A DNA stretch of 32,552 nt from an uncultured Oscillospiraceae bacterium (GTDB taxonomy: Bacteria; Bacillota; Clostridia; Oscillospirales; Oscillospiraceae): positions 1-32,552 of the forward strand of contig CANQSF010000024.1 in assembly GCA_947626345.1 (NCBI GenBank). Direction: 5' to 3'. The notes under the pieces were generated by a model. The model did no database searches and had not been told where the DNA came from. It saw only the letters and a list, made by a program, of their open reading frames with translations. Positions 15,792 to 23,757 of the stretch are shown here, one piece after another. Within the stretch, counting starts at the first letter, position 1. Each line of letters starts with the position of its first letter. Position numbers and translations under genes: made by a program.

Positions 15792-16892
15792 ATGCTCTGG
15801 AGACTGATGCCTGTGCTGGCCGCCGCGCTCATCATCGGAGGGGCCGCGTATATCATCGTCCGCACCCATCGGTTCGGCTTCCTGCAGGCGCTGGCACAGC
15901 GGCACAAACTTCTCTCCTGGCTGCTGGCGCTCATCCCCATGGGGCTGGTGGGCCTGTTTGGACTGGCGTTCAACCTCACCGCCATGGTCGTGGTGTTTCT
16001 CCATCTGCTGCTGGCGTGGCTTGTCTGCGACGGCGTGTGGCTGCTCGTAAGGCCCCACCTGAAGAAGCCCGTCCAACACTATTGGGCCGGGGCAGCAGCG
16101 CTGGCGGTCACGGTCCTGTACCTGGGGGCGGGCTGGTTTTTCGCCCATCATGTCTATGAGACGGACAGGACTTTCACCACGGACAAGGACCTGGGCGGGG
16201 AAAAGCTGCGCATTGCGGCGCTCGCGGACAGCCACTTGGGTATCACCCTGGACGGCGAGGGGTTCGCCGCGCTGCTGGAGCGGGTGCAGGAGACCGAGCC
16301 GGACGCGGTGGTGATCGTGGGCGACTTCGTGGATGACGACACCGACCGGGCGGATATGCTCCGGGCCTGTGAGGCGCTGGGGGCGCTGGATACGACCTAC
16401 GGCGTGTACTTCGCCTACGGCAACCATGACGACGGGTATTTTGATTACCGCAACTTCTCGTCGGCGGAGCTGCGGCAGGCGCTGGCGGAAAACGGCGTCA
16501 CCGTGCTGGAGGACGAGGCGGTGCCGCTGGGGGACAGCTTCACTCTCGTGGGGCGGAAGGACCGGTCCCGTTTCGACCGGGAGGACGCCGCGGACCTGAC
16601 GGCGGAGCTCGACCCGTCCAGATATATCGTCATGCTGGACCACCAGCCCAACGACTATGACGCCGAGGCAGCCGCCGGGGCCGACCTGGTCATCAGCGGC
16701 CACACCCACGGCGGGCACATCTTCCCGGCGGGACAGATCGGGCTGGCCCTGGGCATCAACGACAGCATTTACGGCGTCCAGCGCCGGGGCAGCACGGACT
16801 TTCTCGTCACCTCCGGCGTGTCCGGCTGGGCCATCCCCTTCAAGACCGGGTGTATCTCGGAATTTGTGATCATCGACATCACGGAGGAATGA
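15792..16892 (+). CDS. Membrane-anchored metallophosphoesterase (YaeI/YkuE type)
   Basis: The 366-residue protein has four N-terminal hydrophobic helices (within about 1-125) and a calcineurin-like phosphoesterase domain with the metal-site motifs in order: ADSHLG (about 143-148), GDFVDDD (about 176-182), GNHDD, a MLDHQPND segment and SGHTHGGHIFP (about 305-315). Soluble relatives such as YaeI hydrolyse UDP-2,3-diacylglucosamine or other phosphodiesters; the substrate here is unknown, and the domain probably acts outside the membrane. It is the first gene of unit D, with AAGGAGG ahead of the ATG. The next gene starts two bases after its stop. Confidence 0.88.
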   Translation: MLWRLMPVLAAALIIGGAAYIIVRTHRFGFLQALAQRHKLLSWLLALIPMGLVGLFGLAFNLTAMVVVFLHLLLAWLVCDGVWLLVRPHLKKPVQHYWAGAAALAVTVLYLGAGWFFAHHVYETDRTFTTDKDLGGEKLRIAALADSHLGITLDGEGFAALLERVQETEPDAVVIVGDFVDDDTDRADMLRACEALGALDTTYGVYFAYGNHDDGYFDYRNFSSAELRQALAENGVTVLEDEAVPLGDSFTLVGRKDRSRFDREDAADLTAELDPSRYIVMLDHQPNDYDAEAAAGADLVISGHTHGGHIFPAGQIGLALGINDSIYGVQRRGSTDFLVTSGVSGWAIPFKTGCISEFVIIDITEE

Positions 16893-16893
16893 A

Positions 16894-17616
16894 ATGAGCG
16901 AAAGACCATATACCGTTTGCCACATACTGACCTCCCTGGACGGGAAGATCGACGGCTCGTTCATGTCTGCGCCGGAGACGGCCCCGGCCCTGCGGGCCTA
17001 TGCCGACATCCGGGGCCAATATGACTGTCCCGCCACGGTGTACGGGACGATCACCATGATAGAGGGCTATGCGGACGGGCTTGCCCCGGTGCCGCCGGAG
17101 CAAAGCCGCAGCATGCCCCGGACAGATCACGTCGCGGACGCGGGAGCGGGGCATTACATCGTCTCCGTCGATCCCAAAGGGACGCTGGGCTTCCGGTCCA
17201 ATACCATCGAAAAGAAGGGCCGCCCTAGGGCCCACATCATCCAGGTGCTGACAGAGCAGGTCTCGGACCGGTATATCGCCTATCTCCGGGGAAAGGACAT
17301 CTCCTACATCTTTGCCGGGGCGGACAGGCTGGACTGCGCTGTCATGGTGAAGAAATTAAAAGACCTGTTCGGCATCCAGCGGCTGATGCTGGCGGGCGGC
17401 GGCGTGATGGACTGGTCCTTTGCCCAGGAGGGGCTCATAGACGAGCTGAGCATCGTCCTGGCTCCGGTGGCGGATGGGGACAGGGCGGGCGCGTCCCTGT
17501 TCGAGAGGGCCGGGTTTTATGAGAGGGAACGCCCCGCGGCGTTTTCGCTCCTGTCGGCGGAGCAGAGAGACGGCGGCGTTTTATGGCTGCGGTATCTAAA
17601 GAAAAACAAAGAATAA
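16894..17616 (+). CDS. RibD C-terminal / dihydrofolate reductase-like NADPH oxidoreductase
   Basis: A 240-residue protein of the RibD_C (DHFR-fold) family: TVCHILTSLDGKIDGSF at the N-terminus (the usual substrate loop), a YGTIT segment, the DISYIFAG strand and the cofactor-binding stretch LMLAGGGVMDWSFAQEGLID (about 168-187), then ELSIVLAPVADG. Stand-alone members of this group are often annotated as pyrimidine reductases but are rarely in riboflavin operons; nothing else for riboflavin synthesis is nearby. In this reductase-rich unit it more likely reduces another substrate with NADPH. GGAGG lies just upstream, and it is tightly packed after the phosphoesterase. Confidence 0.85.
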   Translation: MSERPYTVCHILTSLDGKIDGSFMSAPETAPALRAYADIRGQYDCPATVYGTITMIEGYADGLAPVPPEQSRSMPRTDHVADAGAGHYIVSVDPKGTLGFRSNTIEKKGRPRAHIIQVLTEQVSDRYIAYLRGKDISYIFAGADRLDCAVMVKKLKDLFGIQRLMLAGGGVMDWSFAQEGLIDELSIVLAPVADGDRAGASLFERAGFYERERPAAFSLLSAEQRDGGVLWLRYLKKNKE

Positions 17617-17641
17617 AGCGTGATAAATGGAGGAAAGAAAC

Positions 17642-18484
17642 ATGGAATACACCCTTTTGAACAACGGCGTGAAGATGCCCATGGAGGGCTTCGGCGTCTT
17701 TCAGGTGCGGGACGCCGGCGTGTGCGAGCAGGCCGTGCTGGACGCCATCAGCACCGGCTACCGGCTCATCGACACCGCCGCGTCCTACGGCAACGAGGAA
17801 GCTGTGGGCCGGGCCATCAAGAAATCCGGCGTGTGCCGGTGCGACCTGTTCGTGACGACGAAGCTCTGGGTGGCGGACGCCAGCTACGAGGGGGCCAAGC
17901 GGGCCTTTGAGACCAGCCTGCAAAAGCTGGACCTGGACTACCTGGACCTCTACCTCATCCACCAGCCCATGGGGGACTACATCGGCGCGTACCGGGCCAT
18001 GGAGGAGCTTTACAAGGAGGGCCGGGTCCGGGCCATCGGGATGTGCAACTGCTATCCCCATGTGCTGGCGGACATCTGCGAGACGGTGGAGGTGACGCCC
18101 GCTGTGAACCAGGTGGAGCTGCACCCCTTCTTCCAGCAGGCCAAGTCTCTGGAACTGATGAAGGAATATGAGGTCCAGCCGGAGGCGTGGGCCCCCTTCG
18201 CGGAGGGCAAGCACGGCCTGTTCACAAATCCGGTGCTGGCGGAGATCGGCAAAAAGTACGGCAAGAGCGCCGCGCAAGTCGCCCTGCGGTGGAACACCCA
18301 GCGGGGCGTGGTGGTGATCCCCAAGTCCACCCACCGGGAGCGGATGGCGCAGAACCTGGACATCTGGGACTTCACCCTGACCGACCAGGAGATGGCCTCC
18401 ATCGCGCCCCTGGACATGGGTCACAGCGAGATCGTGGACCACTTCGACACGAATTTTGTCCGTGCGCTGCACGGCAGGAAATAA
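17642..18484 (+). CDS. Aldo/keto reductase (2,5-diketogluconate reductase-like)
   Basis: ATG 17642, eight bases after GGAGG, gives 280 residues. The catalytic tetrad is complete: Asp44, Tyr49 (DTAASYGNE), Lys74 (TTKLW) and His107 (LIHQPMGDY). NADPH-binding residues lie in the VVVIPKSTHRERM segment near the C-terminus. Such enzymes reduce aldehydes and ketones in the cytosol, including methylglyoxal in DkgA-type members. It is closely related to the enzyme at 22085-22939, so the cluster has two paralogues under two regulon promoters. Together with the YqhD-like enzyme it recalls the yqhD-dkgA pair of Escherichia coli. Confidence 0.93.
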   Translation: MEYTLLNNGVKMPMEGFGVFQVRDAGVCEQAVLDAISTGYRLIDTAASYGNEEAVGRAIKKSGVCRCDLFVTTKLWVADASYEGAKRAFETSLQKLDLDYLDLYLIHQPMGDYIGAYRAMEELYKEGRVRAIGMCNCYPHVLADICETVEVTPAVNQVELHPFFQQAKSLELMKEYEVQPEAWAPFAEGKHGLFTNPVLAEIGKKYGKSAAQVALRWNTQRGVVVIPKSTHRERMAQNLDIWDFTLTDQEMASIAPLDMGHSEIVDHFDTNFVRALHGRK

Positions 18485-18497
18485 GGAGGATTTAACG

Positions 18498-18824
18498 ATG
18501 GCAAAGAAGCAGACGGCGGGACATGACCGGCTGGGGGAGTTTGCGCCCCAGTTCGCCCACTACAACGACGATGTGCTGTTCGGCGAGGTCTGGGCGCGGG
18601 AGGATGAACTGTCCGCCCACGACAGGAGCATGATCACCATCGCGGCGCTGATGAGCGGCGGCAACTTTGAGCAGCTCCGCTCCCACATCGCCCTGGGGAA
18701 AGAACACGGCATCACCCAGGAGGAGATACGCGAGATCCTCACCCACCTGGCGTTTTACTGCGGCTGGCCCAAGGCGTGGAGCGCCTTCAACATCGCCAAG
18801 GAGATCTATGGAGCGGAGAGGTGA
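18498..18824 (+). CDS. Carboxymuconolactone decarboxylase (CMD/AhpD-like) family protein
   Basis: ATG 18498 follows a perfect AAGGAGG and gives 108 residues; an earlier in-frame start overlapping the reductase was rejected. The all-helical CMD core is visible: LSAHDRSMITIAALMSGG, LRSHIALGKEHGITQEEI and LTHLAFYCGWPKAWSAF. The redox CxxC of AhpD proper is absent (single Cys near residue 89), so peroxidase-reductase activity is unlikely, and the true reaction of these short members is unknown. It sits directly before a cupin gene, a very common pairing. Confidence 0.88.
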   Translation: MAKKQTAGHDRLGEFAPQFAHYNDDVLFGEVWAREDELSAHDRSMITIAALMSGGNFEQLRSHIALGKEHGITQEEIREILTHLAFYCGWPKAWSAFNIAKEIYGAER

Positions 18825-18829
18825 CGGAT

Positions 18830-19267
18830 ATGAGCAGGATCATGGACAAGGCTGCCTTTGATGAGGTAAACGTATTCGGACAGGGCCAGCCCAACACGGG
18901 CTTTGCTCAGTATTTCATCGGCAATTCCTATTTGAATCCCCTGACGGAGCCGGGAAAGTGCCCGGTATTCATGGCCAACGTGACCTTTGAGCCGGGGTGC
19001 CGGAACAACTGGCACATCCACAAAGCTACAAAGGGCGGCGGGCAGATCCTCATCTGCATCGCCGGCAGCGGCTGGTACCAGGAGGAGGGAAAACCCGCGC
19101 AGAGCCTGGAGCCGGGTACGGTGGTCGTCATCCCGCCCAACGTGAAGCACTGGCATGGGGCCAAGGCGGACAGTTGGTTTTCCCACATCGCCGTGGAGGT
19201 GCCCGGCGAGGATACCGGTTCGGAATGGTGTGAGCCGGTGGACGATGCAGCATACAACAGTCTGTAA
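18830..19267 (+). CDS. Cupin-domain protein
   Basis: ATG 18830 gives 145 residues; the GAGAGGTGA stretch upstream is its ribosome site. A single conserved beta-barrel: the first cupin motif NNWHIHKATKGGGQILICIA holds the metal-binding HxH, and the second, GTVVVIPPNVKHWHGA, supplies the third histidine. Such small cupins can be dioxygenases, isomerases or simple sensors; no substrate can be read from sequence. Its gene neighbour encodes the CMD-like protein, with which it is fused in some organisms (family knowledge). Confidence 0.88.
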   Translation: MSRIMDKAAFDEVNVFGQGQPNTGFAQYFIGNSYLNPLTEPGKCPVFMANVTFEPGCRNNWHIHKATKGGGQILICIAGSGWYQEEGKPAQSLEPGTVVVIPPNVKHWHGAKADSWFSHIAVEVPGEDTGSEWCEPVDDAAYNSL

Positions 19268-19279
19268 GGAGGAACTATC

Positions 19280-19753
19280 ATGAGCAAGAAACTGGTAGCG
19301 TATTTTTCCGCCAGCGGCACGACGGCAAAGCTGGCCAAGGACCTGGCTGGAGCTGTGGATGCAGACCTCTATGAGATCAAGCCGGCTGTCCCCTATACCA
19401 AGGCGGACCTGAACTGGATGGACCCCAAGGCCCGCAGCACCGTGGAGATGAAGGACAAGTCCTCCCGCCCGGTCATCGCGGACCGGGACGCCCACGCGGA
19501 GGACTACGACGTGATCTTCGTGGGCTTCCCGATATGGTGGTATGTGGCCCCCACCATCATCAACACGTTTCTGGAGAGCTACGACTTCTCCGGCAAGAAG
19601 GTGGTGCTGTTCGCCACCTCCGGCAGCAGCGGCTTCGGCCAGACGGTGCAGGGTCTTACCGGCAGCGTGGACGCCTCCTGCCAGATCATCGAGGGCAAGG
19701 TGAACGCCTCCGCTGCAGAGTTGGCTTCCTGGGCGCAGACCACGGGACTGTAA
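19280..19753 (+). CDS. Cytoplasmic flavodoxin
   Basis: A 157-residue stand-alone flavodoxin of the Flavodoxin_4 type: FMN phosphate loop [18 protein letters not shown] at the N-terminus, the [20 protein letters not shown] loop (about 83-102) and [15 protein letters not shown] (about 111-125). Unlike the other two flavodoxins of the cluster it has no signal peptide, so it acts in the cytosol. Strong AAGGAGG ribosome site. It immediately precedes a secreted hydrolase gene (3-base gap). Confidence 0.92.
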   Translation: MSKKLVAYFSASGTTAKLAKDLAGAVDADLYEIKPAVPYTKADLNWMDPKARSTVEMKDKSSRPVIADRDAHAEDYDVIFVGFPIWWYVAPTIINTFLESYDFSGKKVVLFATSGSSGFGQTVQGLTGSVDASCQIIEGKVNASAAELASWAQTTGL

Positions 19754-19756
19754 AAG

Positions 19757-20800
19757 ATGAAGCAGCTTTTCGCGCTGCTGGCGGCGCTGGCCGTCATGCT
19801 GCTGGGCGGGTGCGCCCTGGCGGCAGAGGAAGGAGAGGCGGATATGTCTGCCACCCATGAATCGGAGGTACGGGAGGGCGTGTCGGAGCCCAGCTATTAT
19901 GACGAGACCCTGGGCGCGGATTACGACACCGGCACGGGCTGGTCCTTCGAGATGATGAACAAAAAGCCCCCGCTGCCCGCCGGGAACGACACGGTGCTGA
20001 ACACCCCGGCGGACCCGTCGGGAGTGCAGGTGCTCTATCTCTGGGAGGAGGGCAAGGCCCCGGCCCGCACGTCGTTCACCCCGAATATGACCGGCTACTA
20101 TGACGAGTGGGACTTCCGGCCCTATGTGACGGCGTTGCCCATCCCGGAGGGCATGGAGCCCAAGGGCGCGGTGGTGCTTCTGGCGGGCGGAGCCTATCAG
20201 TTCCGGGGCGACTACACCGACACCCTTCCCACGGCGCTTCACCTGCGGGCGCTGGGGTTTTACACCTTCATCGTGGACTACCGGCTGCGGCCCTATGACC
20301 AGGAGGAAGGCGCGCTGGATGTGGCCCGCGCGGTGCGGTTCATCCGCAAAAACGCGGATACATACGGCATCGACCCGGACGCCATCGCCGTCATGGGCTA
20401 CTCTGCCGGGGCCATCCAGGCGGGCGAGTTTTTCATGCACTACGACGAGGACGTGACCGGCGACGCGCTGGACCCGGACTATGAGCCGGACGAGCTGGAC
20501 GCCATCCCCGCCCACGCCTCCGCCTGCGGGATGATCTACGGCTTCTATGGCCGTCTGAGCGTGGGGAACATGGACCCGGCGTGGCTGGCAGAGGGAAACC
20601 TGCCGCCCACGTTCTACTGCTACGGCACCGAGGACCCCTTTTACCGGCAGTTTGAGCAGCAGCATGACGTGATCGTGGGCATGGGCATCCCCACCAAGCG
20701 GATCGTGCTCCAGGACTGGCCCCACGGCTTCGGCGGCGACGGCGGCTGGGTGGAAGATTATGCTCAGTGGCTCACGCGGGTGTTCAGCGGGACATTTTGA
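19757..20800 (+). CDS. Secreted alpha/beta hydrolase lipoprotein
   Basis: The 347 residues start with a signal peptide ending in lipobox LGGC (Cys19), predicting an extracytoplasmic lipid-anchored protein. The hydrolase core shows LLAGGAYQF (about 141-149) as oxyanion-hole region, nucleophile elbow GYSAG with Ser216, candidate Asp293 in GTEDP and His323 in WPHGFGG. It resembles carbohydrate-type esterases and BD-FAE proteins; the substrate is unknown. It is related to the hydrolase at 11612 and follows the cytoplasmic flavodoxin by three bases. Confidence 0.87.
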   Translation: MKQLFALLAALAVMLLGGCALAAEEGEADMSATHESEVREGVSEPSYYDETLGADYDTGTGWSFEMMNKKPPLPAGNDTVLNTPADPSGVQVLYLWEEGKAPARTSFTPNMTGYYDEWDFRPYVTALPIPEGMEPKGAVVLLAGGAYQFRGDYTDTLPTALHLRALGFYTFIVDYRLRPYDQEEGALDVARAVRFIRKNADTYGIDPDAIAVMGYSAGAIQAGEFFMHYDEDVTGDALDPDYEPDELDAIPAHASACGMIYGFYGRLSVGNMDPAWLAEGNLPPTFYCYGTEDPFYRQFEQQHDVIVGMGIPTKRIVLQDWPHGFGGDGGWVEDYAQWLTRVFSGTF

Positions 20801-20816
20801 AGGAGGAGAAAAAACT

Positions 20817-21977
20817 ATGAACGATTTTGTGTATTCCTATCCCACCAAGGTCTATTTCGGCGTCGGCACGGCGGCGAAGCACCTGCCGGGAGAGCTTGCG
20901 AAGGTGGGCAAGACCGTCCTGCTGGCCTACGGCGGCGGGTCCGTGAAGCGAAACGGCGTCTATGACGAGATCTGCGGCATCCTTCAAGCCGCCGGAAAGA
21001 CCGTGGTGGACTTTCCCGGCGTCATGCCCAACCCTACCTACGCCAAGGTCCAGGAGGGCGCGGCCCTCTGCCGGGAGCGGGGCGTGGACTTCATCCTGGC
21101 GGTGGGCGGCGGGTCCGTCTTTGACTGCTGCAAGGTCATCGCCGCCCAGGCCATGACCGACAAGGACATCTGGGAGCTGGAGTATACCGACCACGGCATG
21201 CCCACCGCTTTTCTGCCCATGGGCGCGATCGTCACGGCCTCCGGCACCGGCGCGGAGATGAACAACGGCGCGGTCATCACAAACGAGGAAAAGAAGATCA
21301 AGGGCGCGGTCTGGGGCGCGTCGGCCTCCTTTGCCATTCTGGACCCGACATACACCCTGAGCCTGCCCATGAAGCAGGTGATCTCCGGGGCCTTCGACAC
21401 CCTGAGCCACTGCATGGAGACCTATTTCGGCATGCCCGGCGCGGACAACCTCTCCGATCGGATGAACGAGGCCGTCATGGTCAGCGTCATCGAAAACATC
21501 CGGGTGCTTTTGAAGGACAACCTCAACCTGACCGCCCGGAGCGAGCTGGAGTGGGCCTCGGCCATGGCGGAGAACGGCATATTGAAGATCGGCAAGGTCA
21601 CGGACTTCCAGGGCCACCAGATCGAACACCAGCTTGGGGCCTACACCGACTGTAACCACGGGTGCGGCCTGGCCGTGATCCACCCGGCGCTGTACCGGCA
21701 CATGTATAAAGAAGCTCCGGCCCGCTTTGCCCGGTTCGCCCAGGTGGTGTGGGGCGTGGACCCGGCGGGCAGGACGGAGGAGGAGACGGCCCTGGCGGGC
21801 ATCGACGCGCTGGCGGCGTTTATTCGGGAGATCGGCCTGCCCGCCACCTTCACGGAGATGGGCATCACGGACGAGAGCGTCCTCCGGGCCACGGCGGACA
21901 CCTGCAACCTCACGGCGGGCTGCTGCAAGAAGTTCGACCGGGAGGAGATATTCCAGCTTTTGAAGGAGTGCATGTGA
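20817..21977 (+). CDS. YqhD-like iron/zinc alcohol (aldehyde-reducing) dehydrogenase
   Basis: ATG 20817, eight bases after GAAGGAGGAG, gives 386 residues. It belongs to the group III metal-dependent alcohol dehydrogenases: GGGSVFDCCK (97-106) for NADP(H), GTGAEMNNGAVIT (143-155), and the four metal ligands Asp194 and His198 (FDTLSH), His267 (FQGHQIEHQLG) and His281 (CNHGCGLAV). These sit at the same residue numbers as the ligands of E. coli YqhD, an NADPH aldehyde reductase that protects against glyoxal and lipid-peroxidation aldehydes. It is the last gene of unit D, and regulon promoter B follows. Confidence 0.93.
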   Translation: MNDFVYSYPTKVYFGVGTAAKHLPGELAKVGKTVLLAYGGGSVKRNGVYDEICGILQAAGKTVVDFPGVMPNPTYAKVQEGAALCRERGVDFILAVGGGSVFDCCKVIAAQAMTDKDIWELEYTDHGMPTAFLPMGAIVTASGTGAEMNNGAVITNEEKKIKGAVWGASASFAILDPTYTLSLPMKQVISGAFDTLSHCMETYFGMPGADNLSDRMNEAVMVSVIENIRVLLKDNLNLTARSELEWASAMAENGILKIGKVTDFQGHQIEHQLGAYTDCNHGCGLAVIHPALYRHMYKEAPARFARFAQVVWGVDPAGRTEEETALAGIDALAAFIREIGLPATFTEMGITDESVLRATADTCNLTAGCCKKFDREEIFQLLKECM

Positions 21978-21995
21978 CGGGTCCGCACCCGGAGG

Positions 21996-22049
21996 TATAA
22001 ACCTTATAACATTTCGAGACTTCTGTTTTCCGCTCTGAACTGATACGAT
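21996..22049 (+). promoter_or_regulatory. Regulon promoter B (second aldo/keto reductase)
   Basis: T-N11-A box TATAAACCTTATA (21996-22008), an almost perfect dyad, followed by AC, 10 bp ending CGAGAC, -35 TTCTGT (22021-22026), 17 bp, TACGAT (22044-22049). Confidence 0.75.
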
Positions 22050-22084
22050 GGGACCATCAAATAACGACAAAGGAGCGCGGAACA

Positions 22085-22939
22085 ATGAGCGAGAAAAAGA
22101 CCATCACCCTTAATAACGGCGTGGAGATGCCCCTGGTGGGTATCGGCACCTTTATGATGAGCCCGGACGACGCGGAGGCCGCGGCCCTGAGCGCCCTGCA
22201 GAGCGGCTATCAGCTCATCGACACAGCCAACGCCTACATGAACGAGAAGGCCGTGGGCCGGGCCATGAAACGCTCCGGCCTGCCCCGGAAGGACATCTTC
22301 CTGGAGACCAAGCTCTGGCCCGCCTTCTATGAACAGGCGGACGCTGTGGAAAAGACCCTGGCCCGGCTGGACACGGACTACATCGACCTTCTTCTCATCC
22401 ATCAGCCCGCCGGCAACTATGTGGCTGGCTACCGGCTCATGGAGAAGGCGTACAAGGAGGGCAAGGTCCGGGCCATCGGCCTTTCCAACTTCACTGTGGA
22501 GCAGATCAAGGAGATCCTGGCGGTGTGCGAGATAAAGCCCGCCATCCTCCAGACCGAGGTCCATCCCTACTCCCAAGAGAAGGAGTTGAAGGCGTTTCTG
22601 GCCAAAGAGGGCATCGTCATCCAGGCGTGGTATCCCCTTGGTCACGGGGACAAGGCGCTGCAGGCCGAGCCGGTGTTCACGGACCTGGCCCAGAAGTACG
22701 GCAAGTCCACCGCCCAGATCATCCTGCGCTGGCACGTCCAGTCCGGGAACATCGTCATCCCCGGCTCCCGGAACCCGGACCACATCCGGGCCAATGCGGA
22801 CCTGTTCGACTTCGCCCTGACGGACGGGGAGATGGCCGCCATCGAGCTGGTGAACAAGGACAAGCGGTACTATCACAGCACCCCGGAGATGCTGGCGGGG
22901 TATGCCTCCATGGTCCCGCCCGTGGACGAGCAGAAATGA
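22085..22939 (+). CDS. Aldo/keto reductase (DkgA-like)
   Basis: The 284-residue enzyme has the complete AKR tetrad Asp46, Tyr51 (DTANAYMNE), Lys76 (ETKLWP) and His106 (LIHQPAGNY), and the NADPH-binding IVIPGSRNPDHIRAN segment. It is a paralogue of the gene at 17642. It forms its own transcription unit between promoters B and C, with AAGGAG upstream of the ATG. Expected activity: NADPH-dependent reduction of small reactive aldehydes or ketones in the cytosol; substrate preference cannot be read. Confidence 0.94.
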   Translation: MSEKKTITLNNGVEMPLVGIGTFMMSPDDAEAAALSALQSGYQLIDTANAYMNEKAVGRAMKRSGLPRKDIFLETKLWPAFYEQADAVEKTLARLDTDYIDLLLIHQPAGNYVAGYRLMEKAYKEGKVRAIGLSNFTVEQIKEILAVCEIKPAILQTEVHPYSQEKELKAFLAKEGIVIQAWYPLGHGDKALQAEPVFTDLAQKYGKSTAQIILRWHVQSGNIVIPGSRNPDHIRANADLFDFALTDGEMAAIELVNKDKRYYHSTPEMLAGYASMVPPVDEQK

Positions 22940-22954
22940 GTATAAACCCAAAGG

Positions 22955-23008
22955 TATAAACCCACTAACAGATCGAGACTTCTGATGAGGTCTCGATCAT
23001 TTTATAAT
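22955..23008 (+). promoter_or_regulatory. Regulon promoter C (flavodoxin/hydrolase/DUF4405 unit)
   Basis: T-N11-A box TATAAACCCACTA (22955-22967), with a second GTATAAACCC copy 14 bp upstream (22940-22949), followed by AC, 10 bp ending CGAGAC, -35 TTCTGA (22980-22985), 17 bp, perfect TATAAT (23003-23008). A perfect 9-bp inverted repeat GATCGAGAC/GTCTCGATC brackets the -35 and may double as terminator of the preceding gene. Confidence 0.8.
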
Positions 23009-23035
23009 GAAGATAATAGGATAGGAGGCTCTGAG

Positions 23036-23755
23036 ATGAAAGACACATATACACGTTTTATCGCCGGGCTTCTGGCGCTGGTGATGGTATTGGCTCTGAC
23101 GGCCTGCGGGAAGGCTGCCGCCGCAGAGGATTCACCCACCGTCGCGCCCCAGCCCACTGAAGCGGCGGCACAGGCGGCAGACGAGACGGCAGAATCGGAT
23201 AGCGCGACCGGCGGAGAAAATATCCTGATCGCCTATTTCACTGCGGCGGAAAACAGCGGCGTGGACGCCGTATCCTCCGCCAGCGTGGTCACCGTGGACG
23301 ATACGGCCAAGGGCGTGTCCCAGGCCGTGGCCGACATGATCGCGGAGCGGACAGGCGGCGAGCTTTTCTCCATCCAGACCAGCGTGGTGTACCCCGCCGA
23401 TATGGGCGAGCTGATCGACTATGTGGCCGAGGAGCAGGACGCCGGTGTGCTTCCTGAGCTGACCACTCACATCGAGGATCTGGACGAGTATGACACGGTG
23501 TTCGTGGGCTTCCCCATCTGGTGGTACGATATGCCCCAGGTGATGTATTCCTTCTTTGAGGAGTACGACTTTGCGGGCAAGACCATCATCCCCTTCACCG
23601 TCCACAACGGCAGTCGGCTCTCCGGCACACCGGCCACCATCCAGGAGCTGGAGCCGGAGGCCACGGTGATCCAGGACGGCTTTACCGTCAGCCATCAAAA
23701 GGCGGCGGAGGCGGCGGAGGACGTGGCCGCGTGGCTGGACGGCCTGGGCTATTGA
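23036..23755 (+). CDS. Lipoprotein flavodoxin
   Basis: ATG 23036 gives 239 residues. Signal peptide with lipobox LTAC (Cys24) and an Ala/Thr/Glu-rich linker (about 28-62) precede a Flavodoxin_4 domain: ILIAYFTAAENSG at its start, an insertion before [29 protein letters not shown] and TIIPFTVHNGSRLSGT. Flavodoxins are normally cytosolic electron carriers, so anchoring outside the membrane implies an extracytoplasmic electron-transfer or quinone/flavin-linked role (inference). It is first gene of unit C, followed two bases later by a hydrolase lipoprotein gene. Confidence 0.9.
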   Translation: MKDTYTRFIAGLLALVMVLALTACGKAAAAEDSPTVAPQPTEAAAQAADETAESDSATGGENILIAYFTAAENSGVDAVSSASVVTVDDTAKGVSQAVADMIAERTGGELFSIQTSVVYPADMGELIDYVAEEQDAGVLPELTTHIEDLDEYDTVFVGFPIWWYDMPQVMYSFFEEYDFAGKTIIPFTVHNGSRLSGTPATIQELEPEATVIQDGFTVSHQKAAEAAEDVAAWLDGLGY

Positions 23756-23757
23756 AG

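Noticed and set aside
18806..22085. Minus-strand frames of 639 and 433 codons
   Set aside because: They cross the plus-strand cupin, flavodoxin, hydrolase and dehydrogenase genes, whose motifs are unambiguous.
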